Origin: Rhabdobacter roseus
GTDB taxonomy: Bacteria > Bacteroidota > Bacteroidia > Cytophagales > Spirosomataceae
Assembly: GCF_014202275.1 (NCBI RefSeq)
Contig: NZ_JACHGF010000012.1
Location: 62,001-126,000 of the forward strand
Length of the DNA stretch: 64,000 nucleotides
Reading direction: 5' to 3'
Position numbers and translations under genes: made by a program. This document shows, piece after piece, positions 27,412-35,335 of this stretch. Numbering within the stretch: position 1 is the first letter of the stretch; the number at the start of each line of letters is the position of its first letter. Below the pieces are notes generated by a model. That model worked only from the letters and a program-made list of their open reading frames with translations, was not told the DNA's origin and did not search any database.

Positions 27412-28008
27412 CTAGGAAAGCGTATCGGAAACGTACTGCATAGGGTACTTGGCGGGTACTTGCCCGGCGGTAATTTTGCGAAGCTTGTTTTGCAAAAGTT
27501 GCTTTTTGAGCGGTTTGAGATAGTCCAGGTACAAGATGCCTTCCGTGTGGTCGTACTCGTGCTGGATCATCCGGGCCGTAGCGCCGGCAAAGGTTTTTTG
27601 TTGTTTTTGGAAGGCCCGGTCGAAGTACTCGATGGTAATTTCCCAGGGCCGCTCCACCGTGGCCGTCAGGGTCGGGATGCTCAGGCAGCCCTCGGTGTCG
27701 CGCCAGGTTTCGGCGGAGCGCTCCACAATAGTGGCGTTAATAAACGTCTCCACCAGGCCGGTATCGTCCGGGGCAAAGTACCCCTGCCGGTCTTTGTCGG
27801 CGAGCTGGTGGTAGGTACTTTGGCTATCGACCAAAAAGAGCCTCAGCGGCTGGTTGACCTGCGGAGCGGCCAGGCCGCAACCGTTGGCCCCGTACAACGT
27901 AATCCACATCCGTTCAATGAGCGCGTCGAGGCCGGGGTAGTGGGCAGGTACTTCTTGGGTTTTTTGGCGTAGCATGGCGTGGCCGTAGGCCAGAATCGGA
28001 AGCTGCAT
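27412..28008 (-). CDS. def: Peptide deformylase
   Basis: A 198-residue metalloenzyme that removes the formyl group from new proteins. All three motifs are present: GCGLAAPQ (residues 43-50), EGCLSIP (Cys108) and HEYDH (His150, Glu151, His154), which bind the metal and carry the catalytic Glu. Length matches bacterial enzymes; the C-terminal tail is slightly extended. No fmt gene is adjacent, so it stands alone between the GH31 and lipoprotein genes. Confidence 0.97.
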   Translation of the reverse strand: MQLPILAYGHAMLRQKTQEVPAHYPGLDALIERMWITLYGANGCGLAAPQVNQPLRLFLVDSQSTYHQLADKDRQGYFAPDDTGLVETFINATIVERSAETWRDTEGCLSIPTLTATVERPWEITIEYFDRAFQKQQKTFAGATARMIQHEYDHTEGILYLDYLKPLKKQLLQNKLRKITAGQVPAKYPMQYVSDTLS

Positions 28009-28124
28009 GAAGAGCTTGATTAGTAGTTCAAAGGTACTTTAGCGGCTACAAAGGTAGACGTTTAAACGCAAAACTACCCTCATGAACGCCAAAGTACCCT
28101 TGAAAAAGCGGGGGATAAAGTACG

Positions 28125-28766
28125 TTACTCCTGGACTTTAACCGACAGCGTCAGCGTGGCTTTGTCGCCAGTAGGTACGTTGGCCACGTAGTCCGAGATC
28201 CGGAAAAAACCTTTTTTACCGCTTTTATCAATGAAAGCAAATACCCGCCCCACGGCCACGTCGGTGGTGCGGTTGGTGATGTCGCCGTGGCCATGGGCGT
28301 TGTCTTGAATTTTTTTCTCGGCAAATAGATCGTCAATGTCCTTGGCATTCTTGATTTGCTCGAACCGGTCGGGCGTGATGCCGTCGTATTGCTCCACGTT
28401 GGCGATGCGGCTGTCGGTGATGGTCGAAAAAGACGATACGTAGCCCGTACGGGTGGACATGTTCTTTACATTTTCAAAAAAACGACACGTATTGCAACCT
28501 CCGCCGCGGTAGTTATAGGCAAAATCCACCTTGCTGGAGTTGGCTTCGGCCTCACTCTTGGTATAAGCCAGCCCGTCGTACAAATTCAGAAAGCATTTAT
28601 TCGTCGTAGATTGGCTGCCGCCCGGCGCAATGATGCTCTCGGCCACGATGGAATGCTCACGAATAGGAAGCGCCGTGGGTTCAGCGTCGTTGTTTTTGCA
28701 GCCATTCAGTAGCAGTAGTAAAGTACCTCCTACGGCCAGAGCCACGTTCTTCTTCAGATTTTTCAT
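28125..28766 (-). CDS. Hypothetical lipoprotein
   Basis: A 213-residue predicted lipoprotein of unrecognised family, starting at the ATG at 28766 (MKNLKKNVALAVGGTLLLLLNGCKNN; acylated Cys about residue 23). It has four further Cys residues, including GGGCNTCRFFENVKN, which could bind a metal or form a disulfide, and a C-terminal beta-rich region (RVFAFIDKSGKKGFFRISDYVANV). The frame is open for 17 more codons upstream but the ATG shown gives a proper signal. Likely attached to the outer membrane or periplasmic side. Confidence 0.75.
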   Translation of the reverse strand: MKNLKKNVALAVGGTLLLLLNGCKNNDAEPTALPIREHSIVAESIIAPGGSQSTTNKCFLNLYDGLAYTKSEAEANSSKVDFAYNYRGGGCNTCRFFENVKNMSTRTGYVSSFSTITDSRIANVEQYDGITPDRFEQIKNAKDIDDLFAEKKIQDNAHGHGDITNRTTDVAVGRVFAFIDKSGKKGFFRISDYVANVPTGDKATLTLSVKVQE

Positions 28767-29043
28767 GTGCTTACTAGTTGAGATAAAACAAAAAACTTTT
28801 ATACAAACAGACTTCATGGTGGAAGTCTTGAGCAGGGGTAGGCAAATTGATCCTGCGTCGTTTTTTTAGTGGGGGGTCAGTCAAGAGAGGGAATATAAAG
28901 GTAGTTAAAAAGGCCCAACCGGACCTCCGTCGGGACCTACTTTTGAGTGTACGGTCACGGCCATAAAGTACTTCTTTTGCACCGAATGTGAGCGAAAAGC
29001 CCGCTGATTCGTTATTTTTGGCACACCAAATCCAACACGAAAC

Positions 29044-29526
29044 ATGACCATTCGGCCCATTCAGCAGGCAGACAACCAACCCCTGGCGGACGTTATCCGG
29101 GCGGTATTCCGTGAGTTCGGCATCGACCGCCCCGGTACCGTCTACACCGACCCCACCACCGACCGCCTTTATGAGCTATTCCGGGAACCGGGCTCGGTCT
29201 ACTGGGTAGCCGAGAAAGACGGCGTCATCATGGGTGGCTGCGGGCTGTACCCTACGCCGGGGCTGCCACCGGGCTGTGCGGAATTGGTAAAATTTTACCT
29301 GGCACGCTCCGTGCGCGGCCAGGGAGCGGGCCGCCAGCTGATGCAGCGAAGTGTCGAGTCGGCGCGGGAGCTGGGCTACGCGCAGCTGTACCTGGAGTCG
29401 TTTCCGGAGCTGGCCCAGGCGGTGAGCATGTACGAGAAAGCGGGCTTTCAACCGCTCGAAGGGCCGCTGGGCAATTCGGGTCACTACGCCTGTACGATCT
29501 GGATGCTGAAGGAAATGGAAGGATAG
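29044..29526 (+). CDS. GNAT-family N-acetyltransferase
   Basis: A 160-residue GNAT enzyme. The acetyl-CoA motif is KFYLARSVRGQGAGRQLMQ (R-x-x-G-x-G), and the last motif AVSMYEKAGFQPLEGPLGNSGHYACTIWMLKEM is typical; the N-terminus MTIRPIQQADNQPLADVIRAVF also fits. Substrate unknown. The upstream TATTTTTG at 29013-29020 resembles the Bacteroidota minus-7 box (TAnnTTTG), but no matching minus-33 element was found at the right spacing. It precedes the restriction-modification island. Confidence 0.9.
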   Translation: MTIRPIQQADNQPLADVIRAVFREFGIDRPGTVYTDPTTDRLYELFREPGSVYWVAEKDGVIMGGCGLYPTPGLPPGCAELVKFYLARSVRGQGAGRQLMQRSVESARELGYAQLYLESFPELAQAVSMYEKAGFQPLEGPLGNSGHYACTIWMLKEMEG

Positions 29527-29546
29527 GTACCTTTTTGTAGGTACCT
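29525..29546. repeat. Hairpin of two AGGTACCT copies at the GNAT stop codon
   Basis: Two identical AGGTACCT palindromes (29525-29532 and 29539-29546) flank a TTTTGTA loop and start inside the GNAT stop codon. Since each copy is its own reverse complement, they can pair as an 8-bp hairpin. This also marks the last motif copies before the AT-rich island. Confidence 0.7.
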
Positions 29547-29626
29547 GCGTTATGAGTTGGTGTAGCAAGTATATATATTTAAGAGGAAGAAGGCAATGTT
29601 GAGTTAAGAATCCTTAATTTTACGAT

Positions 29627-30658
29627 ATGGAATATTGGGAAGTGATAAATGAGAGATTAAAGCCCTGGGTTGATACTGAAATGAATAAAACAGTAGTAGA
29701 CTTATTTGCGGGTTGTGGTGGACTTTCTCTAGGGTTTGAAGCAAATGGTTTCAAAACAGTGGGGTATGAAATGGATGAAAACGCCTGTGCTACATATAAC
29801 AATAATTTGCTTGGTGAGTGCATTAATAAAAGACTTACTGTTGATTCAAAATATCCTAAAGCAGATATTGTAATAGGGGGGCCGCCATGCCAGCCATTTA
29901 GTGTTGGTGGAAAACAACTAGGGCTAAAGGATTCACGAGACGGTTTTCCAATCTTTATTTCTGCAATTAAGCAATTGAATCCTGAGGTTCTTTTATTTGA
30001 AAATGTTCGTGGTATGTTGTATAAAAACAAATTGTATTTAAAAGAAGTGATTGATGAGCTTGAAAAGTTAGGATATAATCTTGAATATGAATTGTTGAAC
30101 GCAGTAGATTATCAAGTACCCCAAAACCGGGAAAGGATAATAGTCATTGGCTCTAAAAATAAAATATCATTACCTCAAAGAATTAATAAAAAAGTAACAG
30201 CTGGGCAAGCCTTAGGAGATCTTGCCTTTCAATTTGATGATGAATCTAAATTTTTTACAGATTCGATGGATAGGTATGTAGCTAATTATGAAAAAGCCTC
30301 AAAGTGCGTAAATCCAAGAGATTTGTATTTAGATAGGCCCGCCCGAACGTTAACTTGTCGAAATTTGGCCGGGGCTACTGGTGATATGCACAGAGTGAGA
30401 CTATCTGATGGAAGAAGGAGAAGAATTACCGTCCGAGAAGCTGCCAGACTGCAAAGTTTTCCAGATTGGTTCGACTTCGTAGGGACAGAAACACATAAAT
30501 TTAATCAGATAGGGAATGCTGTTGCTCCCTATTTTGCCTTTCATCTCGCTAACAATATAAAAAAATATTTAGTAGGCGGTTCAAATGATCAATATGTTCT
30601 TGTAGAGAACGAACAGCTTAAATTATTTGAAGATGAAAAAATATATCAATCCCGCTGA
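29627..30658 (+). CDS. C5-cytosine DNA methyltransferase
   Basis: A 343-residue DNA (cytosine-5) methyltransferase. Motif I is VVDLFAGCGGLSLGFEANGF (residues 23-42), the catalytic Cys88 is in IGGPPCQPFSVGG, motif VI is LLFENVRGM (near 123-131), motif VIII is VPQNRERIIVIG, motif IX begins RTLTCRNL, and motif X ends in FNQIGNAVAPYFA. The target-recognition segment between VIII and IX is short. The gene is strikingly AT-rich compared with all neighbours and nearly free of the RRGTACYY motif, so it was probably acquired recently. It overlaps the endonuclease gene by 26 bases. Its target sequence is not predictable. Confidence 0.95.
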   Translation: MEYWEVINERLKPWVDTEMNKTVVDLFAGCGGLSLGFEANGFKTVGYEMDENACATYNNNLLGECINKRLTVDSKYPKADIVIGGPPCQPFSVGGKQLGLKDSRDGFPIFISAIKQLNPEVLLFENVRGMLYKNKLYLKEVIDELEKLGYNLEYELLNAVDYQVPQNRERIIVIGSKNKISLPQRINKKVTAGQALGDLAFQFDDESKFFTDSMDRYVANYEKASKCVNPRDLYLDRPARTLTCRNLAGATGDMHRVRLSDGRRRRITVREAARLQSFPDWFDFVGTETHKFNQIGNAVAPYFAFHLANNIKKYLVGGSNDQYVLVENEQLKLFEDEKIYQSR

Positions 30659-31643
30659 ATCAAAGACATTTGGAGAGAAACCTGCTGACATCCAAGAGCT
30701 TATAAATGCAGCCTTATATATTCTTGAGCGTTTTGGTATACCTCTTACCAATTCTGCCCGTAGATTAGAACGAATGGCTATCTCTTTTTTGGCTTGTGGT
30801 GATATCAAAAAGCTCTCCGACTTTAATAATTCAAAAGACTTAAATTATGGATATTCTTTAAAAACAAGAGATATAATTTCTTATGTAAATAAGCACTTTT
30901 ATGAAAATATAAGCTCTGGTTCTTATGACGACATAAGAAGGAAAGATCTTAAACTACTTACTACTGCTGAGATTATATTACAATCTAGTCCAAATTCTGC
31001 AACTAATGATTCAACCCGAGGGTATTCAATAAATCCTACTTATGCAGAACTTGTGAGGAAATTTGGCTTTAAAGATTGGGAACAGTTAGTTGAAAAGACA
31101 CTGAAGGATATTGAACCATTAAGTTTAAAATTAAAAAGAGAAAGAGAAATTAATAAGGTTGAGGTTAACCTGCCTGCTGGAGGTAAATTGACACTTTCTT
31201 TAGGAGAGCATAATATTTTACAGAAGAAAATTATTGAAGATTTTTTGCCTAGATATGGATATAGTGCTGAAGTTCTATATATTGGGGATACTTCGAATAA
31301 GTACCTCTATTTAGAAAAAGAAAAGCTTATAAAACTTAACTTTTTTGAAATTACTCATGATGAACTTCCAGATGTAATTGCTTATTCTAAGGAGAAAAAC
31401 TGGTTGTATATAATTGAAGCAGTACACTCATCGGGGCCTATTAGTGAAATAAGGCTTTTGCAATTAAAGAAGATTACAAAGCTATGCACAGCGGACATTG
31501 TTTTTGTAACGGCCTTTTTAGATAGGCAAAAATTCAGACAATTTATTTCAAGTATTGCTTGGGAAACGGAGGTTTGGATAGCCGATAGCCCTGATCACTT
31601 AATTCATTTTAATGGCGATAAATTTTTAGGTCCCTATAAATAA
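30633..31643 (+). CDS. BsuBI/PstI-family type II restriction endonuclease
   Basis: A 336-residue protein. The C-terminal half matches the BsuBI/PstI endonuclease family: PDVIAYSKEKNWLYIIEAV, SGPISEIRLLQL, and the highly recognisable IAWETEVWIADSPDHLIHFN ending with GDKFLGP. The N-terminal half (ESKTFGEKPADIQELINAALY, then an AFxx-like helical part) fits the N-terminal region of the same family. BsuBI and PstI cut CTGCAG, but this copy has a different companion methyltransferase, so its site may differ. The ATG at 30633 is preferred over a TTG six bases earlier. AT-rich like the methyltransferase; the two form one operon. Confidence 0.9.
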   Translation: MKKYINPAESKTFGEKPADIQELINAALYILERFGIPLTNSARRLERMAISFLACGDIKKLSDFNNSKDLNYGYSLKTRDIISYVNKHFYENISSGSYDDIRRKDLKLLTTAEIILQSSPNSATNDSTRGYSINPTYAELVRKFGFKDWEQLVEKTLKDIEPLSLKLKREREINKVEVNLPAGGKLTLSLGEHNILQKKIIEDFLPRYGYSAEVLYIGDTSNKYLYLEKEKLIKLNFFEITHDELPDVIAYSKEKNWLYIIEAVHSSGPISEIRLLQLKKITKLCTADIVFVTAFLDRQKFRQFISSIAWETEVWIADSPDHLIHFNGDKFLGPYK

Positions 31644-31731
31644 TTTAGGCTCATTGTGAAATATTATTGCCTCCATTCTCCTAGTATATATCTCTCGGTG
31701 CATTCTCTTTCCAACTATAATCCAAAAAAAC

Positions 31732-32166
31732 ATGCATACCAAACTACCCCTCCTGCTACCTATACTACTGCTAATGGCCTGCGGGTCAGAAACCGACAAG
31801 GTAAACGAAGCCGAAAAAGAAGTGATGACCATCCACGACCAGGTGATGCCCCGCATGGACGACCTCATGACGCTGAAAGCGCAGCTGACGGCCCGCCTGG
31901 CCGACCTGGATAGCCTACAGGAGGCGGGCGTAAGCAGCAACACCACCGCCGAGGAACGCATGAAAGCCTACGACCTGAGCCGCCAGCTCTCGCTGGCCGA
32001 CAGCCTGATGATGGAGTGGATGTACCAGTACCAGGGCGATTCCGCCAAGGCGCTTTCTTCGGACGAAGCGCTGGCGTACTTCCGCAAGGAAAAGGAAAAG
32101 ATTGAGGACGTGAAGGAAAAAACCGATAAGAGTATTCAGGAAGCGGAAGCTTTTTTGAAGGAGTAA
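31732..32166 (+). CDS. Small helical lipoprotein of unknown function
   Basis: A 144-residue lipoprotein (LLPILLLMACGSETDK, Cys about residue 17). The mature part is a long amphipathic helical region rich in Glu, Lys and Leu (EKEVMTIHDQVMPRMDDLMTLKAQLTARLADLDSL, later KEKEKIEDVKEKTDKSIQEAEAFLKE), which suggests a coiled coil. Similar 'viral A-type inclusion protein'-like small lipoproteins occur in Bacteroidota upstream of SCO/cytochrome genes. It returns to the host GC level and lies just after the restriction island, 66 bases before the SCO gene. Confidence 0.78.
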   Translation: MHTKLPLLLPILLLMACGSETDKVNEAEKEVMTIHDQVMPRMDDLMTLKAQLTARLADLDSLQEAGVSSNTTAEERMKAYDLSRQLSLADSLMMEWMYQYQGDSAKALSSDEALAYFRKEKEKIEDVKEKTDKSIQEAEAFLKE

Positions 32167-32232
32167 AAATAAGGAAAGGCCAAGGTACTTTTACGACTAC
32201 ATGAGGTACCTGCCTCGTAAACGAAATTCCCA

Positions 32233-32895
32233 ATGAACAATACAAGTACCTGGTGGACGGCAGGGCTGCTGGCTTTGGGCCTGGCAGCCGGGCTGAGCGG
32301 CTGTGGCTCGTCAGACCGCAAACTACCCATCCTGGGCGAGCGCGAAACCACGACCAAAGAAGTGAACGGAAAAGAGGTAGTCGATACGATTTATCATAGT
32401 ATTCCGGCTTTTGCTTTTGTGAATCAGTACGGGGATACCGTTACGGACCATTCGCTGGACGGGAAAATCTACGTGACGGATTTTTTCTTTACATCTTGCC
32501 CCACGATTTGCCCCGTGATGAAAAAGCAGATGATCAAAGTGTACAACGAGATCAAAGGAAACCCCGAGGTGGCCATTTTGTCGCATACCATCGACCCGGC
32601 GCACGATACGCCAGAGGTACTTCGCAAGTACGCCGAAGACCTGGGCGTGCAGGATACCCAGTGGCAGTTTGTGACCGGCCCCAAGGAGAAAATCTACGAA
32701 ATAGGGCAGGGTAGCTACCTGGTTACGGCCAAAGAAGACAAAACGGCCGAAGGAGGGTACATCCACAGCGGCGCTTTTATTCTGGTGGATAAAGAGAAGC
32801 GCGTGCGTGGTATGTACGACGGCACGACGGACGAAGGCGCTAAAAAACTGATGGAGGACATTAAGGTACTTTTGGCCGAGTACAAGCAATCCTGA
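32233..32895 (+). CDS. SCO family copper-binding thioredoxin-fold protein
   Basis: A 220-residue membrane-attached protein (lipoprotein-type N-terminus ALGLAAGLSGCGSSD). It has a thioredoxin fold with the copper-binding CxxxC (FFTSCPTICPVMKKQM), and the downstream conserved block ILSHTIDPAHDTPEVLRKYAEDL with the copper-ligand His near IHSGAFILVDKEKRVRG. SCO proteins help deliver copper to cytochrome oxidase or act as thiol reductases in the periplasm. The gene overlaps the cytochrome c gene by one base (TGATG), so they are co-translated. Confidence 0.95.
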   Translation: MNNTSTWWTAGLLALGLAAGLSGCGSSDRKLPILGERETTTKEVNGKEVVDTIYHSIPAFAFVNQYGDTVTDHSLDGKIYVTDFFFTSCPTICPVMKKQMIKVYNEIKGNPEVAILSHTIDPAHDTPEVLRKYAEDLGVQDTQWQFVTGPKEKIYEIGQGSYLVTAKEDKTAEGGYIHSGAFILVDKEKRVRGMYDGTTDEGAKKLMEDIKVLLAEYKQS

Positions 32896-33326
32896 TGAAG
32901 AAGCTACTCAACTACCTGGCGGCGGGGGTACTTTTGCTGGGCCAGGTGAGCTGCCAAAGTACCGAAGAGCTCAAGCGTGAGCAGTACTACGCCGAAGGCT
33001 ACCAGTTGTATACCCTGCACTGTGCCAACTGCCACCAGCCCGACGGCCGGGGACTGGCCAACCTGTACCCGCCGCTGGCGAGCGCAGACTACCTGAGCGA
33101 CAAGCAACGCTTTATTTGTATTACTAAAAACGGGCTCTCGGGAGAAATCACGGTAGACGGCAAGGTATACGACCGCCCCATGCCCGCCAACCCCAAGCTC
33201 ACCGACATCGACATTGCCGAAATAGCCACCTACGTGTACACCACCTGGGCCAAAGATAGTACCTACACGCCCATCGACACCGTGACGCAGGCCCTGGCGC
33301 GCTGCGAACCAAGCAAAAATAAATAG
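32895..33326 (+). CDS. Small c-type cytochrome lipoprotein
   Basis: A 143-residue cytochrome c with a lipoprotein-type signal (GVLLLGQVSCQSTEEL, Cys about 20). The heme-binding CANCH is at residues 43-47, and the distal Met ligand is probably in RPMPANPKLTDIDIAEIATYVYTTW, a typical class I pattern. It forms an operon with the SCO gene through the TGATG overlap and probably moves electrons in the periplasm, perhaps with the copper protein. The redox partner is not in the window. Confidence 0.93.
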   Translation: MKKLLNYLAAGVLLLGQVSCQSTEELKREQYYAEGYQLYTLHCANCHQPDGRGLANLYPPLASADYLSDKQRFICITKNGLSGEITVDGKVYDRPMPANPKLTDIDIAEIATYVYTTWAKDSTYTPIDTVTQALARCEPSKNK

Positions 33327-33330
33327 GCTC

Positions 33331-33909
33331 CTAAAAAGTACCCGCTTCGATGCTGAAGATACCCGTGGGCTTGCGGATGGAGGTTTGGGAGAAGTCCTGG
33401 GCGGCATCCAGCCCAATGCCCTTCATGACGTCGCCGGTGAGAAGCTGCTCGATCCGGACGGGCTTGTCGGTATAAACCTTTTTGGTGGTAGGGCTCCAGT
33501 TGAGCTCGCTGGTGAAGAGGCGCTCTTGCTTTACGGAGTTCACCACGCGCACGTTGCCCTTCACTACGTAGAGGTTCCGGGGGGAGTCGTAATGGCCCGA
33601 GTCGGCCCGCAGGGTCGTGACCACGTTATTTCCCTCGGGGTCATAGAAAAAGATATTGATGGTATCGGGAAATACTTTGTCGTCAAGCTTGTAACGAAAC
33701 TGGCGCGGCGTTTTCATGGATACCTGAAGTACCCCCCCTTCGCTGTAAAGTACCCCCACGTCGTCGATGATCTCAATGGGGCCCTCATAAGCCGCCGACG
33801 GGCTCTTTACTTCTTTCTCGCAGCTGGTCAAAAATAGAAGCGCCACCAGCAACCCAGGCAAAGCGACGAGGCGAGGTACTTTCCAAACTATGTTGATCCA
33901 GTTGAGCAT
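33331..33909 (-). CDS. lptC: LptC-like LPS-export periplasmic protein
   Basis: A 192-residue protein matching the Bacteroidota LptC-type family. From the ATG at 33909 (MLNWINIVWKVPRLVALPG) it has an inner-membrane or lipid anchor (LVALLFLTSCEKE) and then the jellyroll pattern with EVLYSEGGVLQVSMKTPRQF-like strands, TLRADSGHYDSPRNLYVVKGNV and ERLFTSELNWSPTTKKVYTDKPVRI, as in OstA/LptC proteins. LptC passes lipopolysaccharide from the LptBFG extractor to LptA. The frame extends 32 codons upstream, but the ATG shown gives a proper anchor. It is the last gene of the coaX cluster. Confidence 0.85.
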   Translation of the reverse strand: MLNWINIVWKVPRLVALPGLLVALLFLTSCEKEVKSPSAAYEGPIEIIDDVGVLYSEGGVLQVSMKTPRQFRYKLDDKVFPDTINIFFYDPEGNNVVTTLRADSGHYDSPRNLYVVKGNVRVVNSVKQERLFTSELNWSPTTKKVYTDKPVRIEQLLTGDVMKGIGLDAAQDFSQTSIRKPTGIFSIEAGTF

Positions 33910-34039
33910 AGCCAATAAGTAGGGCAGTAAAAGTACCTGTACATACTTAGGTACCTGCGTACGGGTACTTAACCACCAAAGTACCTCGGCCGGTTTCCCG
34001 GACAAAGGTACTTTTAAGAAAAATTAACAAAAAAGCGGT
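33910..34039. repeat. Dense RRGTACYY cluster between lptC and the outer-membrane gene
   Basis: In 130 bases there are seven GTAC sites, five fitting RRGTACYY (AAGTACCT twice, AGGTACCT, GGGTACTT, AGGTACTT). Several can pair as inverted copies. No gene is supported, although the lptC frame is open through most of it, which makes an upstream start for lptC formally possible. Confidence 0.7.
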
Positions 34040-35335
34040 TTAGTCGATGCGCTGTTTGATAAACCAGGAGTTGTCGTTGAGGGTAAGTCCCAGTACCACT
34101 TTGCCGTAGCGTTCGCGCAGGGATTGGGTACTTACGACGCCCCGTTGCCCGCCCACCAGCGTGAAGGTGAAGGAGTTACCGCCCCGCCCGATGGGCAGCG
34201 AGATGCCCAAGCTGGCGTTGGTGTCGTTGAGCTTTTGTCCGCCGGGGCTATAGGGCAGCTGGCCGTGGCTGAAGCCCGCCCGGTAAACGGCCAGATCAAA
34301 ATAGCGCGTGGAAGTGAGGCGCGGAATGTACTCGGCCCCAACGTGCACCTTGCCTGCATCCACGAAGCCCTCGTTGGTATTGGCGAAGCTTCGAAATTGA
34401 GTCCACGACTGCCGCTCGTAATCCACCGCCAGCGTCAGCTTGTAGGGCCATTCCAGGCTGACGCCCAGCCGGTACTGGGAGGGGAGCGTCACGTTGCCGT
34501 TTTCGTTATTGGAGAGCGTATCGGGCAGGCCAACCGGAAATGAGCTGTTGCTGAGCTCAAAACTCGTAATCTGCCGGGCGTTCAGGTCTGTACCCAAATT
34601 ATAAGTACCTCCTACATTTAGGTTGAGCTTATTATTTTTCTTAATCGGAATACGTACTGCGGCTCCCGTCCGTAACGCAAAATCAGAGTAGTTGGTCCGC
34701 TCGGTGCGGCTCACGGTGTAGTCGCGCCCATCTCCAATGAATAGCTGCGAATCCGACGACCGCCGTACGTTGCCAAAGAGGTAGGCGGCTTCCAGGCCCA
34801 CGCTCAGGTACCGGCCAATCCGAACGGCGTTGGTGATGGAGGCTTTGCTGAGGCCTCCTTTGCCCGTATAGTAGTAGTAGGCGTCATAAATAGTGCCGGG
34901 TACTTTGCTGGTAGTGCGGCTTTCAAAATCGACAAAGCTGTAGGGCTTCAGGCCGAAGCCCACCGTCCAGCGGGGAGCCGCCGGAAACGCGAGCGCCATG
35001 TACCCCAGGTTAGCGCCAAATACCCGCTGTGAGACGTTGGGAGCCGCTATTTGTTTGTATTGGCCCAGCGTGCCGAACTCAAAAGCGGTGATGCGGTTGC
35101 GCGCCCAAAGCGCCGGGTTGAGGTTGTTGATGTGCATCCCGTTACTGGTACTGACGCCGGCTTCGCCCATGGCTATGTTGGACGCAAACGCTTCGCTGTA
35201 GGTTTCACCAATGCCCAGCACGGTGTACGGCGAATTGCCCAGCCCTTGGCCGTGAAGTGGTGAAATAAAGCCCGCTACGATTCCTGCTAGAAGTAGTGCT
35301 GTGGTAAGGTTTTTAATCCTGCTGTAAAGCGACAT
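34040..35335 (-). CDS. Outer-membrane beta-barrel protein, uncharacterised
   Basis: A 431-residue protein with a signal peptide (TALLLAGIVAGFISPLHGQ). The mature region opens with GLGNSPYTVLGIGETYSEAFASNIAMGEAGVSTSNGMHINNLNPALWA, a pattern of Bacteroidota outer-membrane proteins that share features with the FadL/OmpP1 group (aromatic-alternating strands, NPA motif), and ends with IKQRID. Consecutive amphipathic strands are evident. Its start overlaps coaX by 23 bases and it is followed by lptC, an order typical of Cytophagales. Function unknown; a link to envelope biogenesis is an inference from context. Confidence 0.82.
   Translation of the reverse strand: MSLYSRIKNLTTALLLAGIVAGFISPLHGQGLGNSPYTVLGIGETYSEAFASNIAMGEAGVSTSNGMHINNLNPALWARNRITAFEFGTLGQYKQIAAPNVSQRVFGANLGYMALAFPAAPRWTVGFGLKPYSFVDFESRTTSKVPGTIYDAYYYYTGKGGLSKASITNAVRIGRYLSVGLEAAYLFGNVRRSSDSQLFIGDGRDYTVSRTERTNYSDFALRTGAAVRIPIKKNNKLNLNVGGTYNLGTDLNARQITSFELSNSSFPVGLPDTLSNNENGNVTLPSQYRLGVSLEWPYKLTLAVDYERQSWTQFRSFANTNEGFVDAGKVHVGAEYIPRLTSTRYFDLAVYRAGFSHGQLPYSPGGQKLNDTNASLGISLPIGRGGNSFTFTLVGGQRGVVSTQSLRERYGKVVLGLTLNDNSWFIKQRID

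Noticed and set aside
29013-29020. TATTTTTG as a promoter box before the GNAT gene
   Set aside because: It fits the minus-7 consensus, but the nearest TTTG upstream is about 32 bases away instead of about 20, so I did not call a promoter.
30633-31643. Idea that the endonuclease here targets GTAC or GGTACC and selected the iterated motif
   Set aside because: The host carries the motif at very high density, so such an enzyme would be dangerous; the family is BsuBI/PstI-like, and the island is recent compared with the motif.
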